Shown: positions 1 through 12,268, counted from the stretch's first letter. The stretch is DNA of 64,000 nt from Craspedostauros australis (GCA_026770025.1 JAMXDE010000032.1:372001-436000), one strand, 5' to 3'. The notes: generated from the sequence alone by a model not told the origin. Program-made: numbers and translations.

Positions 1-912
1 GCTCGTAGGCGATGGTGACCTTGTCCATATCCTCCTTGCCGATGCCTGCCAATCCCTTCTTGAGCTGAATTTCGCAAACCGAACCGACGAGGTTCTTCTC
101 AAATTCCTCAAGCGTCTCGCCGATGCAGAGGACGACGTTCATGTCGTTCTGGACGAGCATGGTGCACTGGGCGTTGATTTCCTCGTCGGTCTCGCCGAAG
201 ATGACGCGGCGTTCGGAGTGTCCGGCCAGAGCCCATGTGATGCCCATGCTCTTGAGCATGCTGGGTGCGACGCATCCGGTGAAGGCGCCTCCGGTCTCAG
301 GGTAGACCATCTGCCCATGAAGAATGTGGTGATGTGACGTGACATGACATGATGCGAGGAGTATCGGTATTGCAAATATGACATGGAGCAAATGGGCACG
401 TGATGTGAGATGGAGAGAAAGGAGAGCGAAGTTGTTGTCAACGTTGTTGTCAACGTCGTCGTTGTTTGGTGAGAAGACGTTTCAGATCATTGAACCGATC
501 TTGTGTGTGCGCGCACGGAAACAGAGAGCTTCAATGCATTGCACTCGACGGACACAGCGAAAACCTCTCTCATCTCCTAACTCGCCCACCACATCCAAGG
601 ACTCACCTCAGCACCGACAACGAGACTGTTTCCGACAACCGACTGGACGCTCTCGAGGAATGGGAATGGAACGAAGAGACCGACATCGGCTGGGGATGCT
701 GGTGTGATCGCGTTGGCAATGCCGGTGGCAAGCTCAACGGCCTCCTGCTTGGTGGCTGGGTTGAGCTTCCAGTTGCCTGTGATGAATGGCTTGCGTCCGA
801 AGAGCTCGACCGAAGTGCGTGCGTTGCTGTGAGCCGACGAGGCTGGTGCGACGAAGGCGTTGGCGGCGGTGCCGAGCGTGAGGAGAACGAGGCTTGTGCT
901 TGTGAGTTTCAT
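1..912 (-). CDS. TPI: Plastid triosephosphate isomerase, 3' end outside window
   Basis: Interconverts dihydroxyacetone phosphate and glyceraldehyde 3-phosphate. Two exons are visible: 912-607 and 310-1. The intron 606-311 has a GTGAGT donor and GGGCAG acceptor, phase 0. Residues 1-19 are a hydrophobic signal ending in Ala-Asn-Ala, followed by Phe20 (NAFVAP), the diatom-type ASAFAP plastid motif. The mature part starts near FITGNWKLN, with substrate-binding Asn47 and Lys49. Exon 2 encodes the electrophile His133 in AGHSERR. The last full codon in the window (2-4) is the expected catalytic Glu in the VTIAYE motif. About 205 residues are seen, so roughly 85 C-terminal residues should lie beyond the edge. 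The start ATG at 912 is the one that supplies the targeting signal. Family identity is certain; plastid location is inferred from the leader. Confidence 0.93.
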
Positions 913-2046
913 GATGCTGATTTACTGGTAGAGTTGGTGGAGTTGAGTTGGGTATGGAGTGCTTGGAGACGGTTGTCTGTTGCTTCGCTTGTTGCTGCCG
1001 CTGTCGCTGATGATTGTTCGGAACAATGGAACGGAAGGTATAATAGTTGAGGGGTACAAGTTGGTACAAGTACAGTACTTTATGTATGTGTGATAGTAGT
1101 ACTTGTGGTGATTGAGGTTGTGGTTGTTGGTGCGGCTGTTGACGTGGATGTGGAGTCGGGAAGTTGCCGAGAGCGTCGGTATCGTTGGAACTGAGCAAAG
1201 ACGAGCGACTGTGTGTGGCGAAGAAACAAAGAAACGATGAAAGGATCCTCCGCCGAGAGCTGTCCGTTTCACCTGTATCCGATCCGATTCGTTCCAAATC
1301 GGAAGGATGACGTGCGGTTGGAGCGATAGGTGGACTCGCAGCGAGCTGCGACAACAGCACAGCGCGGTTCTGTGATCGTTCGTGACGCTCACAAATTGAA
1401 GCGATGTAGTGTCATTGCGTTCTGTTGCATCATCATCACGTCATCCCATTGGCATTTCCACACCATCTCACCACAGAATTTCGCTCACCGCACTGTTTGT
1501 TGGCACGTATTTGTGTGCGTCATCGCGACATCGCGCATGGATGGATGCCTCCAGAACCACTGAATCTGATCATCACAACAAGTTTTGAAACAGAGACGTG
1601 TTGCGCGTGGAGTTGCGATCGGCGAACAGTCGTCCGAAACGTTAAATGACGTTATTATTGACCGAGAGTGCGTCAGTGCTTCTCGTAGGTGCAACGAACG
1701 AGAACTAAACTCTTCTTTTCGAATTCTGTCCGACAAGCGTACACACAAAGTTGTTCACGTTTGATATCTCCAATCACGAGACGGAAATGACACCAATGAC
1801 GACACTCTCCTTCGAAGCCAAATCGTGGATGGACAGCACGCCGCAACATTGGTCAAATTCAGTTTCTGTCATGGTGATCACTTGGTCCACACATCAAAGA
1901 GGCATCCCTGTCGACATCCACAAGCTGAATCCCTTCCTTCCTTCCTTCATCCATCTATCCATTCATTTCTTCTTTCCTTCCTTCCATCATTGCACCATTC
2001 ATTGCGCCTCTCTGCGGTTCCACTGTGTGAAAGCTCAAGGTGAAAG
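913..2046. other. Intergenic region between TPI and a small membrane-protein gene
   Basis: Shared upstream DNA of a divergent pair. It holds a TATTATAC-type element read toward TPI at 1038-1045, a TGACGTTA site near 1644, and a pyrimidine-rich CTTCC/CATC stretch around 1936-1990. I see no convincing coding exon; open frames here have no family signature and mostly lack ATG starts. Confidence 0.55.
1038..1045 (-). promoter_or_regulatory. TATTATAC element upstream of TPI
   Basis: Reads TATTATAC on the minus strand, 126 bp upstream of the TPI start codon and in its direction. The same octamer precedes several other genes in the window. A core-promoter role is inferred from position only. Confidence 0.4.
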
Positions 2047-2609
2047 ATGGGGTTCCGCACGAATGAGCGTTCGTTGACGGAGGTTATCATCGTGAGTTCT
2101 AAAACCTGCGACTGCCCTTGCTCCGCTGCTACAAGCATGCATGCCAGTGTGCGGTTGCTGTGCCTCGTCAACTCGTATGCAGACTTTCGTACTCACGCTC
2201 AAACTGCACTGCCAATCAAACGTAAACCCAAATACAAATACAAACACGAACGCATGTCCCATGTGCGCACTGAAAAAGTGAACAGGCCGTCACGTTGATT
2301 TGCTTCTTGATCGGCTTCGTCACGGTCCTCTGCTTGGGCAACTACTATCGCGCCAAACGTGCCATGGAGCGCCAACGACAACGACGGCTGGCCAAACTGT
2401 CCGGTGGCGGTGGGAACGGGGTGGTGGGATTGGAGGATTCGCCAGCGTCCACCACGGAACGGCAGAGTTTGCTCATGACGACGACCTCGTCATTTGCCAG
2501 CAGACGGCGGCCGCCCTCCACGCCGAGCCGGACCTTGATGGATGATGAAGGGGTGGATTCTCTCTTGCTGGATGTCCATGGTGATGGCACGTCCAGCGGG
2601 GCCATGTGA
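2047..2609 (+). CDS. Small single-pass membrane protein, two exons
   Basis: Exons 2047-2091 and 2286-2609 join in phase 0 to give 122 residues. The intron has a GTGAGT donor directly after ATC and an AACAG acceptor. The first exon encodes only 15 residues (MGFRTNERSLTEVII). Exon 2 opens with a hydrophobic helix of about 20 residues (VTLICFLIGFVTVLCLG), then a basic Arg/Lys stretch (YYRAKRAMERQRQRR), and a Gly/Ser/Thr-rich tail ending in GTSSGAM. The basic flank after the helix suggests an N-out/C-in anchor. I recognise no family. Evidence for coding is the clean open frame, the matching splice signals and the transmembrane pattern; without the first exon there is no ATG before the helix. Its 3' end faces the M3-family gene about 1 kb away. 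Confidence 0.6.
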
Positions 2610-3618
2610 AGCTGAATTGGAGCACAGTGCATACTCTTCGATGAACACTTTTACGCTTCGCTGCTCTGCTCTGCTCCGCACTGTCGTGGAAAGACCATAT
2701 GGTCGACCGCAGGATCAGAGGTTCCAGGTGACACCGTGTCAAGCCGGGTGAAGTCATCCAAGGACATGCAAGAAGATTGAATGAAGCAAGAAGAGAGCTC
2801 CCACCTCAAGAAGCCCAGTGCGGCTTCAACCCAGATCCTTGGCGAAACACCGCGAAGTTGACAACCAAGCAGAGAGGAAGCAACCAATCGCTCTGTCATT
2901 TCTTCTCGCATGCATGAGAGTGGACCTCCTTTCGCAATCCGACGATGTCTCGGTGCTTATGCATCTGAATCTGTATCTATATTTACGTCCACTCCGCAGC
3001 AAACGACCAGCGTTCCAGCTACTGCGCTCGTTCCAGCTATCTAGGAGAACACATGAGATCCAGCTGGCAAAGGTCACGAATGCGCCTCCCGCTGCGATTC
3101 AAGCACAGTTGACTCTCGACTATCATGTGATCCCAAGTATGGCGGCAGCCATGGTATTTCAAGACTACGCAAATGGAATGCAACCAGCAGTTGTCTTCGA
3201 ACACCCTGGAAGCAAAACAACCAATTGGGATAGAACAAAGCAAGGAAATGAGGGTGAACAGGGGGCAGCAGATGGAACTGGGTTTGATGCTCTATCTCTC
3301 TCCCCCTATACCCTCGTACATCTACAAGCGGGAAATTGTTTTGCTCTGTATGCACGGCGGTATTGAATTTCCATGCAATAATCGGAACCTGACAACGGAA
3401 GCGGCACCAGTATGATGGGAATCGACCAGACTTCAGCATTTGGATCGCGCAGAAGCAATACAAGAAAAGGAAAGGGAATTCTCGGATGTGGGCTCCACGA
3501 GAACGCATCACTCTGTCAATAACAACATGTCGCGTTCCGCTCACCTTTCCAAGAACACAAGGCCTTCATGAAGCGAAAAATCCACCATACTGGCACCTGT
3601 GCTGACTGTTAGATCAAA
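2610..3618. other. Intergenic region between convergent genes, no gene seen
   Basis: Lies between the 3' ends of the small membrane-protein gene and the M3-family gene. Overlapping open frames of up to about 180 codons occur, but their translations are compositionally random and show no motif, targeting signal or splice partners. Confidence 0.5.
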
Positions 3619-6170
3619 TTATAGATAATTCAAATCCTTCAGTGCTTCCACCGAGATTTCCTTTCCCGCCAACTCAACGTAGGTGCTGTATGTGGGTGGC
3701 GCTGTGTCCGCCTTCGGATAGATCAGCCCACGCACGTCCAGTCCCAACCGCTTGACTTGCTCCTGCTGCGTCATGTCGATCGTTTGGAATCGCTGGAACA
3801 CGTTGGCGCTCAGAATATCGGACCAGATGTAGTCGCTGTGCAACTGCGATTGCGAGAAAGACCGGAAGACGTCCAGGGAAGGCGTCAGATCCTTGGGCTT
3901 GTGGAATGGCACGAGCGTCTGTGCTAACCGCGTTTGCATGGCCATCAGAGATTCGTCACTGCGTGGGTGGAACTTGCCAGCGCCAAAGAGTTCATGTTCG
4001 AGATGTGCCAAGAAGATGTGCTCCATGAGATCCATGGACTTGTCCTGCACCTGGTTCTTACGTACGAAATGGAGCAATTCATCGGGGAAAGTGTGCTTGT
4101 CTTGGGACAGGGTTGCGAGACGCTGAACGAAGCCGTCATTCTGGAGCCAATGGAGCATGAACTGTGGTTGGCAGCAGCATGCAGATAAAATAGAGTTGAG
4201 GAGAATGGAGTGATGTGCGTACACACAAGGAATGAATAGTTGAGCGAATGAGTGGGCGAGTTGGTAAATGAGCGAAGCGGAAATATGCAATCGCAGAAAC
4301 AAGTTGAAGACGTAGGTCGAGAGATAAATGCACATTGACACGTCCATGACATCCCAATGCAAGCCATTCTTGTAACACTTCCTCTCTCTCTCTCTCTCTC
4401 TCAACAATCCCCACTCAATGCAACAATTGACATCAAAGCCGAGAAGACCGAGCCCGAATATCCCCGTGGACTCACATGACCCAAGAAGGATGATCCACCG
4501 CGTTGCAGGGGTGCCTGATGCAGATCCGCCGAGGCTTTCATGAGAAGGAGCTGCACGGCTTGGGCCATGTGGAAGAGGACCGATCGTGCATTGTTCCAAT
4601 GCAACGGTGATGGCTCGTTATCCCACGCGGGCGGTTTGGCATCGAGAGACACAACGGCGATCGGTGCAAAATCGGTCAGCAGTCGCGAAAAGTTGGCATC
4701 CGCCTTGCCCTGTCTTTGGTAGGGATCGACGTAGAAGGATCCGAGGTATTGGTCGTTGTTGCTATCGGCCTCGCTACTCGTTTCCTTGTCAGTGTCTGTA
4801 TCGTAGACATGGAACAACCGCACATCCTGATGCCAAGCATCCAACGGACCTTTCGCCTCGATGATCCGAATAGCGAAGAGACTTTCGAAGAAGTCTGTGA
4901 ATCCTTTCAGGACGCCATCCATGGTGAGCAGCTGCTTGACGCTACGATTCGCCTCCCATTGCATCTTTTGGTCTTCGGTGGGGCCGGTGTCGGTGGCCTT
5001 GGACGAGGAGATGAAGGCGCCTGCTGCAACTTCAGCATTGAGCTGTTCCACCTTCGCAACGTGCGGTGCGCAGATGTCGGTGATCTGCTGCATCATGCCG
5101 AGCAAGTTCTCGTGTCCGTCCATGACGCTGGCGTAGTTCCCGATCTCCATCTGCATGTGCAGGGGGTTTTGGTATCCCAGCAGCTTGGCGTGCTTGTCGC
5201 CCAAACCAATGACGTTGTACATGTCCGAAACGGATTGCAGCTTGACCGCCTTGGATGCGTTGTCGAAGCCCGTGATGGTTTGCAAGCGCGTCATCTTTTC
5301 TTGAATCTGCTCGTTCAAGTCCGCCAGCATGATGCCATCGTCGGCACTGGTGCCATTGGATGCACCACCGCCAGTGTTAGTGTCGGGCGTACCAGAACCA
5401 TCCTCACCAGGATCAGCCGCTGTCAAGTGCACGCCATTCATTTCGAACTGACGCATGAGAGTATGTCGACGCGGTGTGTCATCGGGTGCCTCCCGCAAGG
5501 CCTGGTACACGATTTTGGAGTTCTTCTCCATGATCTTGCGATCGAGCGCCGCCAATGCCTTGTGGTAGGACTTTTGCCAGCGTGTGTCGTTACCATCGTC
5601 GTTGGCAAGCTCCGAGTAGAGCCTTCCAATCTCGCGGATCTGATGGATGGGCGCCTCGATCGCATCGATGTGATTGGCAACGGTGGCGGCGCGCATGCCG
5701 ATGGTGGACGTGATGGCAACTTCGGTGCTGGCGATGTCCACGGCGTACTGCTTGGATGCCTCCTGCACGGCCGCATCGAGATGGTAGGGCAGGATGCGCG
5801 AGAATGGTGGCAAAGCAGCTTCGGGATCCGCCGGTGATTGGTCATCCGTGGCATTGCCATCGCTGTCTGGTTTGGCGATGAAGGGTTTGGGAACATTCTG
5901 AAGCACGGGATTCGGTGGTTGCAGACTGCCCGTTCGCACGACGTCCTTCACCCATGAGGTGAGGCTGGACAGTCCCGACATCTCGCGCGTCTGGATCGAG
6001 CCCCAGCGATGCGAGACAATCCGACTTGTGGTTTGCTCTCCGACACGCTCTGCAGCCATTGCTGGCATTGCATTCGATCTCCGCCGGGATGCTCGTACCA
6101 TGAATGAAGCATCGCGAGCACTCTTCATGCCTGCACTCCTCTGCAGGTGAATGCAGCGAGACAGCATCAT
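3619..6170 (-). CDS. M3-family oligopeptidase homologue with lost active site
   Basis: Exons 6170-4476 and 4161-3619 (intron 4475-4162, GTGAGT / CCACAG, phase 0) give about 745 residues, close to the usual 680-780 for thimet/OpdA-type oligopeptidases. M3 landmarks are the DFFESLFAIRI segment, the LGSFYVDPYQRQGKA segment and the C-terminal YIWSDILSANVFQRF and LAGKEISVEAL segments. The zinc motif, HEFGH in active members, reads HMAQA at residues 534-538 (4571-4557): the catalytic Glu and second His are gone. The third zinc ligand region (normally ELPSQFMEN) reads SSFLGHFMLH, and the Tyr-rich GYAAGYY substrate loop is replaced by SQSQLHSD. It should therefore be non-proteolytic. The Arg-rich, acid-poor N-terminus (MMLSRCIHLQRSAGMKSAR) suggests mitochondrial import. 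The ATG at 6170 is the first in frame that gives this leader. The intron carries a CT microsatellite at 4382-4402. Confidence 0.82.
4382..4402 (+). repeat. CT dinucleotide microsatellite in intron
   Basis: About ten CT units inside the single intron of the M3-family gene, on the plus strand (GA on the coding strand). Confidence 0.9.
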
Positions 6171-6714
6171 CTTGAATCTTTGCTGCCAGCACAGATATGA
6201 CCCAACTTGCAGTCGGATGGGATGGCAGAATGAGAGGTGCGAAGTGGTGCCAATCCTCTCGGCTCTCTGCCCTGCCCATCGAGGGCGTTTCTGGCACGCA
6301 AAAGATCTGCGTTGGTCGGTGCGTTCGAACGTGAACCATTCTCTTGTTCCACGATTGATGGCTCTTGTTTCGTTTGAGTCACGATGCCGAGAGTTCGCAA
6401 ACTCACACACCAGTCGTGGAATTTCAGTCACGATCTGATCTTGGCGCCACCCATTTTCGTGCGAAACAAGGCGATTTGTGTGGGTGTTTGTTTGATTCAC
6501 AACATCAAAAGATGTGGGTTGATGTCCGAGCAACCATCCCAGTCTTCCAGAGTCCTCATCTCCGCACTCATTGCGACCACACAAGTGCATCTGCATGCTC
6601 CCAAGCGCACCACCAACTCAATACCATACGAGTGCTCCACACAAGATTATCCGTGATTACCATTCTACTATCCGTGAAGACTATTATACGACGATATCGC
6701 ATCAAAGCTTGACA
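6171..6714. other. Divergent intergenic region, M3 homologue / PRP31
   Basis: 545 bp separating two start codons facing apart. It contains TATTATAC at 6682-6689, 26 bp before the PRP31 start. No other gene is evident. Confidence 0.55.
6682..6689 (+). promoter_or_regulatory. TATTATAC element upstream of PRP31
   Basis: Same octamer and orientation as upstream of TPI, ending 25 bp before the PRP31 ATG. Confidence 0.4.
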
Positions 6715-8648
6715 ATGGAAGCATCCAAAACGCTTGCCGATTCCCTCCTCGACGATCTTGATGATCTGTCGGATGGAGATGAGGAGGAAGAGCAGCGGCA
6801 GGCGCAGCAATCGGATGATGATGATGATGATGATGACGACGACAGCGACAGCGGCGATAGCGATGATGGCAGTGACGACAGCGACAGCAATAGCGATGAG
6901 GACAGCGATGACGATGGATCGGCCGCAAAGGCAGCAGCAGCTAGGACGGCACTTCAGAAGCAATTCCTGCAGGCAACCAAGCTGCAGCGGCATCTGAAGA
7001 AGCTGAAGGAGGTCGTCGCTCCATCGTACGAGGAGTCCATGCCGCAGAAGGAACTGGAGAATGAGAACCACCAGCTGGTGGTCACGTCCAACAAGTTCCT
7101 CTCCTCCATCGCCGACGAGCTCTCCAACGCCCACACCGCCCTCATCAAGGCGTACGAGCCCAAGTTCCCAGAGCTGCAGGAGCTCCTGCCCAACCCCATC
7201 CAGTACAAGAACGCCGTGCGCACCATCTGGAACGAGATGGACCTCACGCGCGTCAACGAGGAGCTCAATCAGATACTCACCAGCAACCAGAGCATCACAG
7301 TCTCCGTCGCATCCTCCACTACCTCCGGTCGAACGCTATCCAAATCAGAGCTGCAGAACGTCGATGACGCCGCCACCTACATGGAGGATCTCGTCAAGGT
7401 TCAGAGGGAGCTCACGCAATTCGTCGAGAGATCCATGCAGGCGCTGGCGCCCTCCATCTGCGCGCTCATCGGTTCTGCGACGGCCGCGCAGCTCGTCGGA
7501 CTGGCCGGCGGGTTGGCCGAGTTGACCAAGATCCCGTCCTGCAACCTCCAGGTCATCGGACAGGTCAAGCAGAACAGCGCTTCGCAGGCCGGTTTCTCCG
7601 GCATTGGCACGAAGAAGCACACGGGCATCTTGGCGCAGTGCGATCTCGTGTCCAACTGCGCCAAGCCCTTTCAGAAGAAGGCGCTCAAGACGGTGGCGGC
7701 CAAGCTGGCGCTGTCGGCGCGTTTCGATTTCATCAACGTCGATGCGGGGCGTCCGCGCACTGCTGCGACAGGGCAACAGTTTCGTCAGGAGTTGCAGAAG
7801 AAGTTCCAGAAATGGCAGGAACCCGACAAGGCGCCCACGTTGAAGGCGTTGCCAAAGTGAGTTCAGGCAACTTGGACGCTTGCTTGGACGCTTGCTTGGA
7901 CGCTTGCTTGAAGGTTTGGGTGAATGCATGCTTGGATACATGAGGGAATGATGAGAACGAGTAGATACCGAACATGGCTGGATGGATACATGCTTGCTTG
8001 CTTGCTTGGATGAATGGCTGTCGAGATCATCAGCTCTGCTCTACTCTTCTGCACGCGAGTATTTTGTCACTTTCATTCTCTTCAAACCCATGCGTGAATG
8101 CACAACAGTGCACTAACATTGCTGCCCCTTTCTCTTGCCAATACTCTCTTGTATCCACTTATCCTTTTACTCCTCTGATTCTGTATCTGTTCTCGTTCCA
8201 TCCTCTGCACGATGACAGACCCGACCTCACGGTGAAGAAACGACGCGGCGGTAAGCGCATGCGGCGATGGAAGGAACGATTTGAGGAGACTGCCATGATG
8301 AAACAGGCCAACACCCGTGCTTTCTCTACGCAGTCCGGAGAGTACGGTGACGACGCCATGGGTTTGTCCATGGGACTGCTCGAGACCGCCGACAATGGAG
8401 GTGGCATTCGCAAGTCGGTGGAAAAGAAGAAGACGCGGCAGGCCAACACAAAGTCATCGCGCAAACGGGCCATGCAGATGGCGCAGCGGGCCAGCAATAC
8501 CGACGGTCTCGCCACCAGCGTCGTCTTCTCCTCCACCACCAGCATGGAGCTCGTCAATCCCGAGGCACAGAAGGATCGTGTCAGGCAGGCCAACAAGAAG
8601 TGGTTCAGCGACAACGCAGGCTTTCAGTCAGCAAAGCGTCAGAAGTGA
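6715..8648 (+). CDS. PRP31: U4/U6 snRNP splicing factor PRP31
   Basis: Nuclear spliceosomal protein that binds U4 snRNA with the 15.5K protein and bridges U4/U6 to U5. Exons 6715-7856 and 8219-8648 give 523 residues. The intron starts GTGAGT, ends GACAG, and splits a Lys codon after its second base. The N-terminus is strongly acidic, with a run of Asp near residues 36-45 and Asp/Ser repeats to about 75. A helical NOSIC-like region follows. The Nop domain has the signature APSICALIGSATAAQLVGLA, followed by LAELTKIPSCNLQVIGQ. Exon 2 carries the conserved Prp31 C-terminal part (KKRRGGKRMRRWKERF, ELVNPEA, ANKKWFS). Length and domain order match the family. The ATG at 6715 follows an in-frame region without family similarity. 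Confidence 0.95.
7871..7918 (+). repeat. 12-bp tandem repeat in PRP31 intron
   Basis: Unit CTTGGACGCTTG, three exact copies plus a degenerate fourth (CTTGAAGGTTTG). A related TTGC tetranucleotide run lies near 7992-8008 in the same intron. Confidence 0.85.
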
Positions 8649-9189
8649 AACAACGACGAGGAGGAATGGACGTGCGGTGGGCTGCGCATGTATGTATTCA
8701 TACTTGCGTAGTGCGTGCTTGTGTCAGAACCATGGACGTCCATATTAACTACGCCCCGGTTGCCATGGCGTTGGAGTATGCTTGTGTATTGAGGTACAGC
8801 TATGCGGACACTCCAACTGGAACGAGCAGCATCGCCATGGGTCAAGTTTCACAGCACGGTTGCACATCTCGTTTCTGTGGAAGCAAATCATAACGTCCTC
8901 TCTCGGCGAATAGAATACTCCCAGCTCAATTGTATGGGTTGCGAACAATCATGCTACACTTCTTCAATGCAATACGAGTACTAGCCTGTTGTGAACTCAA
9001 GCGCCTGATAGCTATTCGTTTCTCGTTAGGTTTGACACTTTACTGTTATATGACACAATGCGGGCGAGTACTCTACGAGATATGGCATGCCCGTATCCGT
9101 TCCTCGCTGTTCGAACTACGGATGTGCTACACTGCACTGTACGATCTACTGCACTGTTCGCTCGCTACTCGCACATACCCTAACGGCGT
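8649..9189. other. Convergent intergenic region, PRP31 / PPR gene
   Basis: About 540 bp between two 3' ends. Nothing recognisable; both 3' untranslated regions and terminators should lie here. Confidence 0.5.
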
Positions 9190-11749
9190 TCACATGCGAC
9201 CGCCTTGCAGCATCCGCTTGTTGGACTGCCGACGCAATCGCCTCATCTTGAATTCGGCTGCTGCTTTCGTCATGGTGAATTTGCCATCGATCGTCAATGG
9301 TAGCACCTTGCGTCCGTTCTTGGTGTTGACACAGAATCCTTGCACGTTGCGTGTCCACGATGGTGGAACGACCTTCATGTCCTCGACGATCTCGCAATGC
9401 GCCACGATCATGGAGGTGTAGGTGAGGGCCGGTGCGAGATCCTGCATCGTCTTCATGACCTGCTGGTCGACGAACCCATCCTGGCAGCATTTTTGGAAGA
9501 TGGTCTCCAGCAGCAGGCGTCGACCACGCGTGTCGGGCAGCAGGTGGAAGCAGCATTGGATCAGGGAGCTGTAAATCAACGAGTTGGGTTGCAAGCCCAT
9601 GGCTCGCAAGTCTTCCACAGCCAGCATGGCTGTTTTGAATGTCGCCGTGTTATCGTTGCTTCTGTTCCCATCGCTGTTGGTAGAGTTGACATTCCCTCTT
9701 TCCTGTGTCGGCATTGCCTGTGTTGCTGCAGTTGCTGCTGTTCTTGTTTCGGATGCACCTTTTGGAGATTGGTCGGCACTCGCACATATCTGCACATAGG
9801 CTGCGAAGGCTTCAATGATTGGCTCCGCGTTGGATTCGGAGAGTGACAGCAAGGTTTCGGCACGCGCCTTGAGCCGATCCAGAACTTGCGTCGCCTCCTG
9901 AAGTTTCGATTCGTTTCTGCTCTCTTTCCAAAAGTTGAGCATGAGTTTGTACGATTTGCCGTCGGGAAAGAGATGGCTGTCATCAAAGTCCTCAACGTTT
10001 TCCAATGCATCCATTGCGATCTCCATGGTTTCCAGCAGCGTCATGGCACGTTCGATGATCCTGTTGCTCTTGGTTGGCATGGCCGCGAAGGCCTCAAGAA
10101 CGTCGTTGTAATTGGCGGTTGTGGGAGTGATGTCGTCTTCGGTGGTTCGATAATGCGCCTGGATCATCTCTTGCAACAGCATGAAGCACCGGACAGCAGC
10201 AGCATCCGGATTGATGCAGTCTTCACCCTTGGTGACGTGCATCCACGTCCGAATTGCGGCTGTGTACGTGGCACTATCGGGAATGAAGAATTGTTCCTTC
10301 ATGGTGCTGAGGATTGCGTCAACGGCCTCTCCCGTTTGCGTGGATGCGTTGGGTCTGCGAGACATGGTGATCAAGGCATCACGGTAGCACTGCTTATCTA
10401 GACGGATCTCCGTGTTTCCTTGCTTGTACGCGTCCTCGACAATGCCTACCAATGCGATCACCTTGGATGCGGCGTACTTGTCACTGTCGGTTGCATCGCA
10501 GTTGAAAAAATAAAGCATGGCGAAGGGGCGGTGGTACAGTATGGTATGATAGTGCATTGCAAGTTAATGTGATGAACATAGTCGACAGTTGGTGTACAAG
10601 TATGCAAAGCATGCGATAACGAAGCCGCAGTGATCGGCTGACCGACGATAATGTATGGTGCGCATATCTGGTGGAGCATGATCTCGTGAGCAGTCGGAAC
10701 AGCAACAATGACAGCATACTGCGTTGCTGGCATGCAAATCATCGTGCGTTGCTCTCTGCCGACACTGAGTGCACTTACTCAGCTCGCGTCCATGCTTCGA
10801 ACAGGACATGATAGTCCTCCAAAGTGGGCGTCTGACTATTTCTACTCTTGCTGCTCTTGCTGACGCTGTTCTGTTCATCTGCAGCAGAACCAGCAGAACC
10901 AGCACCTGCAGTGGCAGCCGCGTCCGAACCATTGCTTGTACCCTTCACATTCCGTCGAAACTTGTTGATCATGCGCGCAAAGTGATTCATGGCAATGTTG
11001 GAGCTGCCGCGTTCTCTGCTCCAGCACCAGGCACGGACGATCCACTGGTAGGATAGCAGCAACGCATCATCCTTGGCAGCACCGCCGCGTTTGGTGTTTG
11101 CTTCCGGCAGCCGCCTGTAGGTCTGTTCCGCCATCGTGCCGCGCAGATGCTCTTGGCTGCATGCCCAGGCACGGATGATGTGATTGACGGCCTGTCGGTG
11201 TTTCGATGGCGACAAGGAAGACGACTGCTGCGTGAGCTCCCACCATGACAGCAGATGTTCGGCACGTTGCGGAATACCTCTCAAGATTGTTGTCGTGGAA
11301 TCCTTGGCGGCATGCGTGCGCATGGACTGGCTCAGATCCGCCCACATTTGAATCGCGGCAATGAGATCATCGGCAGATGGTGATTCGGATCCTTGCAATG
11401 CGTCCGATGCTTGATCGGCGGCGTCGTACATTTCTGAAAACGACATCGCGGTGGACGTTGATGCGGAACCATCCATCGTGAATGATCTCGTCGTGATGGT
11501 GGGAGAGGCTGCTTGCGTCCGAACGGCAGCATCACGCCATGATCTTGTCGATGATCGCACTGAACACATGGATCTTGAATGAGCAGCTGGCTGCATTCCT
11601 CGTCTCACATCCAGCGATGCCTCCAATGACGGCATTGCGCATTGCGGCGGTGCAAAAGACAATCTCAGCTTTCTCATTGGTGCTACATGCATTCGGGGAG
11701 TGGCCATCGCCCTCCTTGATGCAGCAGCTCTCGAAGCGATCATCATCAT
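9190..11749 (-). CDS. Pentatricopeptide-repeat (PPR-like) protein
   Basis: Exons 11749-10779 and 10483-9190 give 754 residues. The intron has a GTAAGT donor and GACAG acceptor, and the junction restores an Asp codon (GA+T). The translation is a series of 30-40-residue helical units, several with the PPR look of a hydrophobic position, Tyr, then AL/LI: DKQCYRDALITMS, PDSATYTAAIRTW, PTTANYNDVLEAFAAMP, PDGKSYKLMLNFW, LQPNSLIYSSLIQCCFHL, LTYTSMIVAHC. Such proteins bind organellar RNA. The N-terminus is long, poor in acidic residues and rich in Arg, Ser, Ala and Met (MMMIASRAAASRRAMATPRM), consistent with organelle import, more likely mitochondrial because no signal peptide is seen. The start is the first of three adjacent Met codons. 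Repeat boundaries and RNA targets are not resolvable by eye. Confidence 0.78.
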
Positions 11750-12268
11750 GTTCGTTTCACTCGTTGAAGTGTAAAGTGTGAAATGTGGAGTCTGAAGTGT
11801 TGAGTCTGGAGGGTGTAATCTAAGTGCTCGTGCTGGTGCGGCGACAGGATGGGAATGTCGGTCACGATGACGACGAATGATGGTCGTGATGGCGACAAGC
11901 AAAAGATGATTGGAGTGCGTGCGCCGTGTGTGTTCGGAGATGTTCTCGTGTTCCTTGTTGTTGAGTCGAATGGGTCAATAACTTGATTGGGTTCTGAGCC
12001 AAGCCTGCTCCCAACAACCAACCCACAAAATGAAAAGAGTTTTGCGATTTCCCTTCTTCCACCCAAACATCGTCCATCATGTTTGTGTGGTATCGTGTTT
12101 CTGTGGCATCAGCATCTCTCCTTCGTTGTTCTCGCGAATGGCAATAGGAGTTCCATCTGTTCCACTCCACGGATGCTCTACCTATCACTCGATCAATCAA
12201 TCACAGCACTACCACCAACACTATCATCAACACTATCACCAATATCCACGCAGATTCCAAGAAGAAAC
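11750..12268. other. Divergent intergenic region, PPR gene / WDR12
   Basis: 520 bp of shared upstream DNA. The part before the WDR12 start is rich in ATCA/CACTATC repeats. No coding exon is evident. Confidence 0.5.

Noticed and set aside
2818..3366. 182-codon plus-strand frame between convergent genes
   Set aside because: Sequence looks random, no ATG-linked signal, no homology pattern.
9100..9125. GTTCGAAC palindrome resembling a tRNA T-loop
   Set aside because: No matching acceptor, D or anticodon arms around it.
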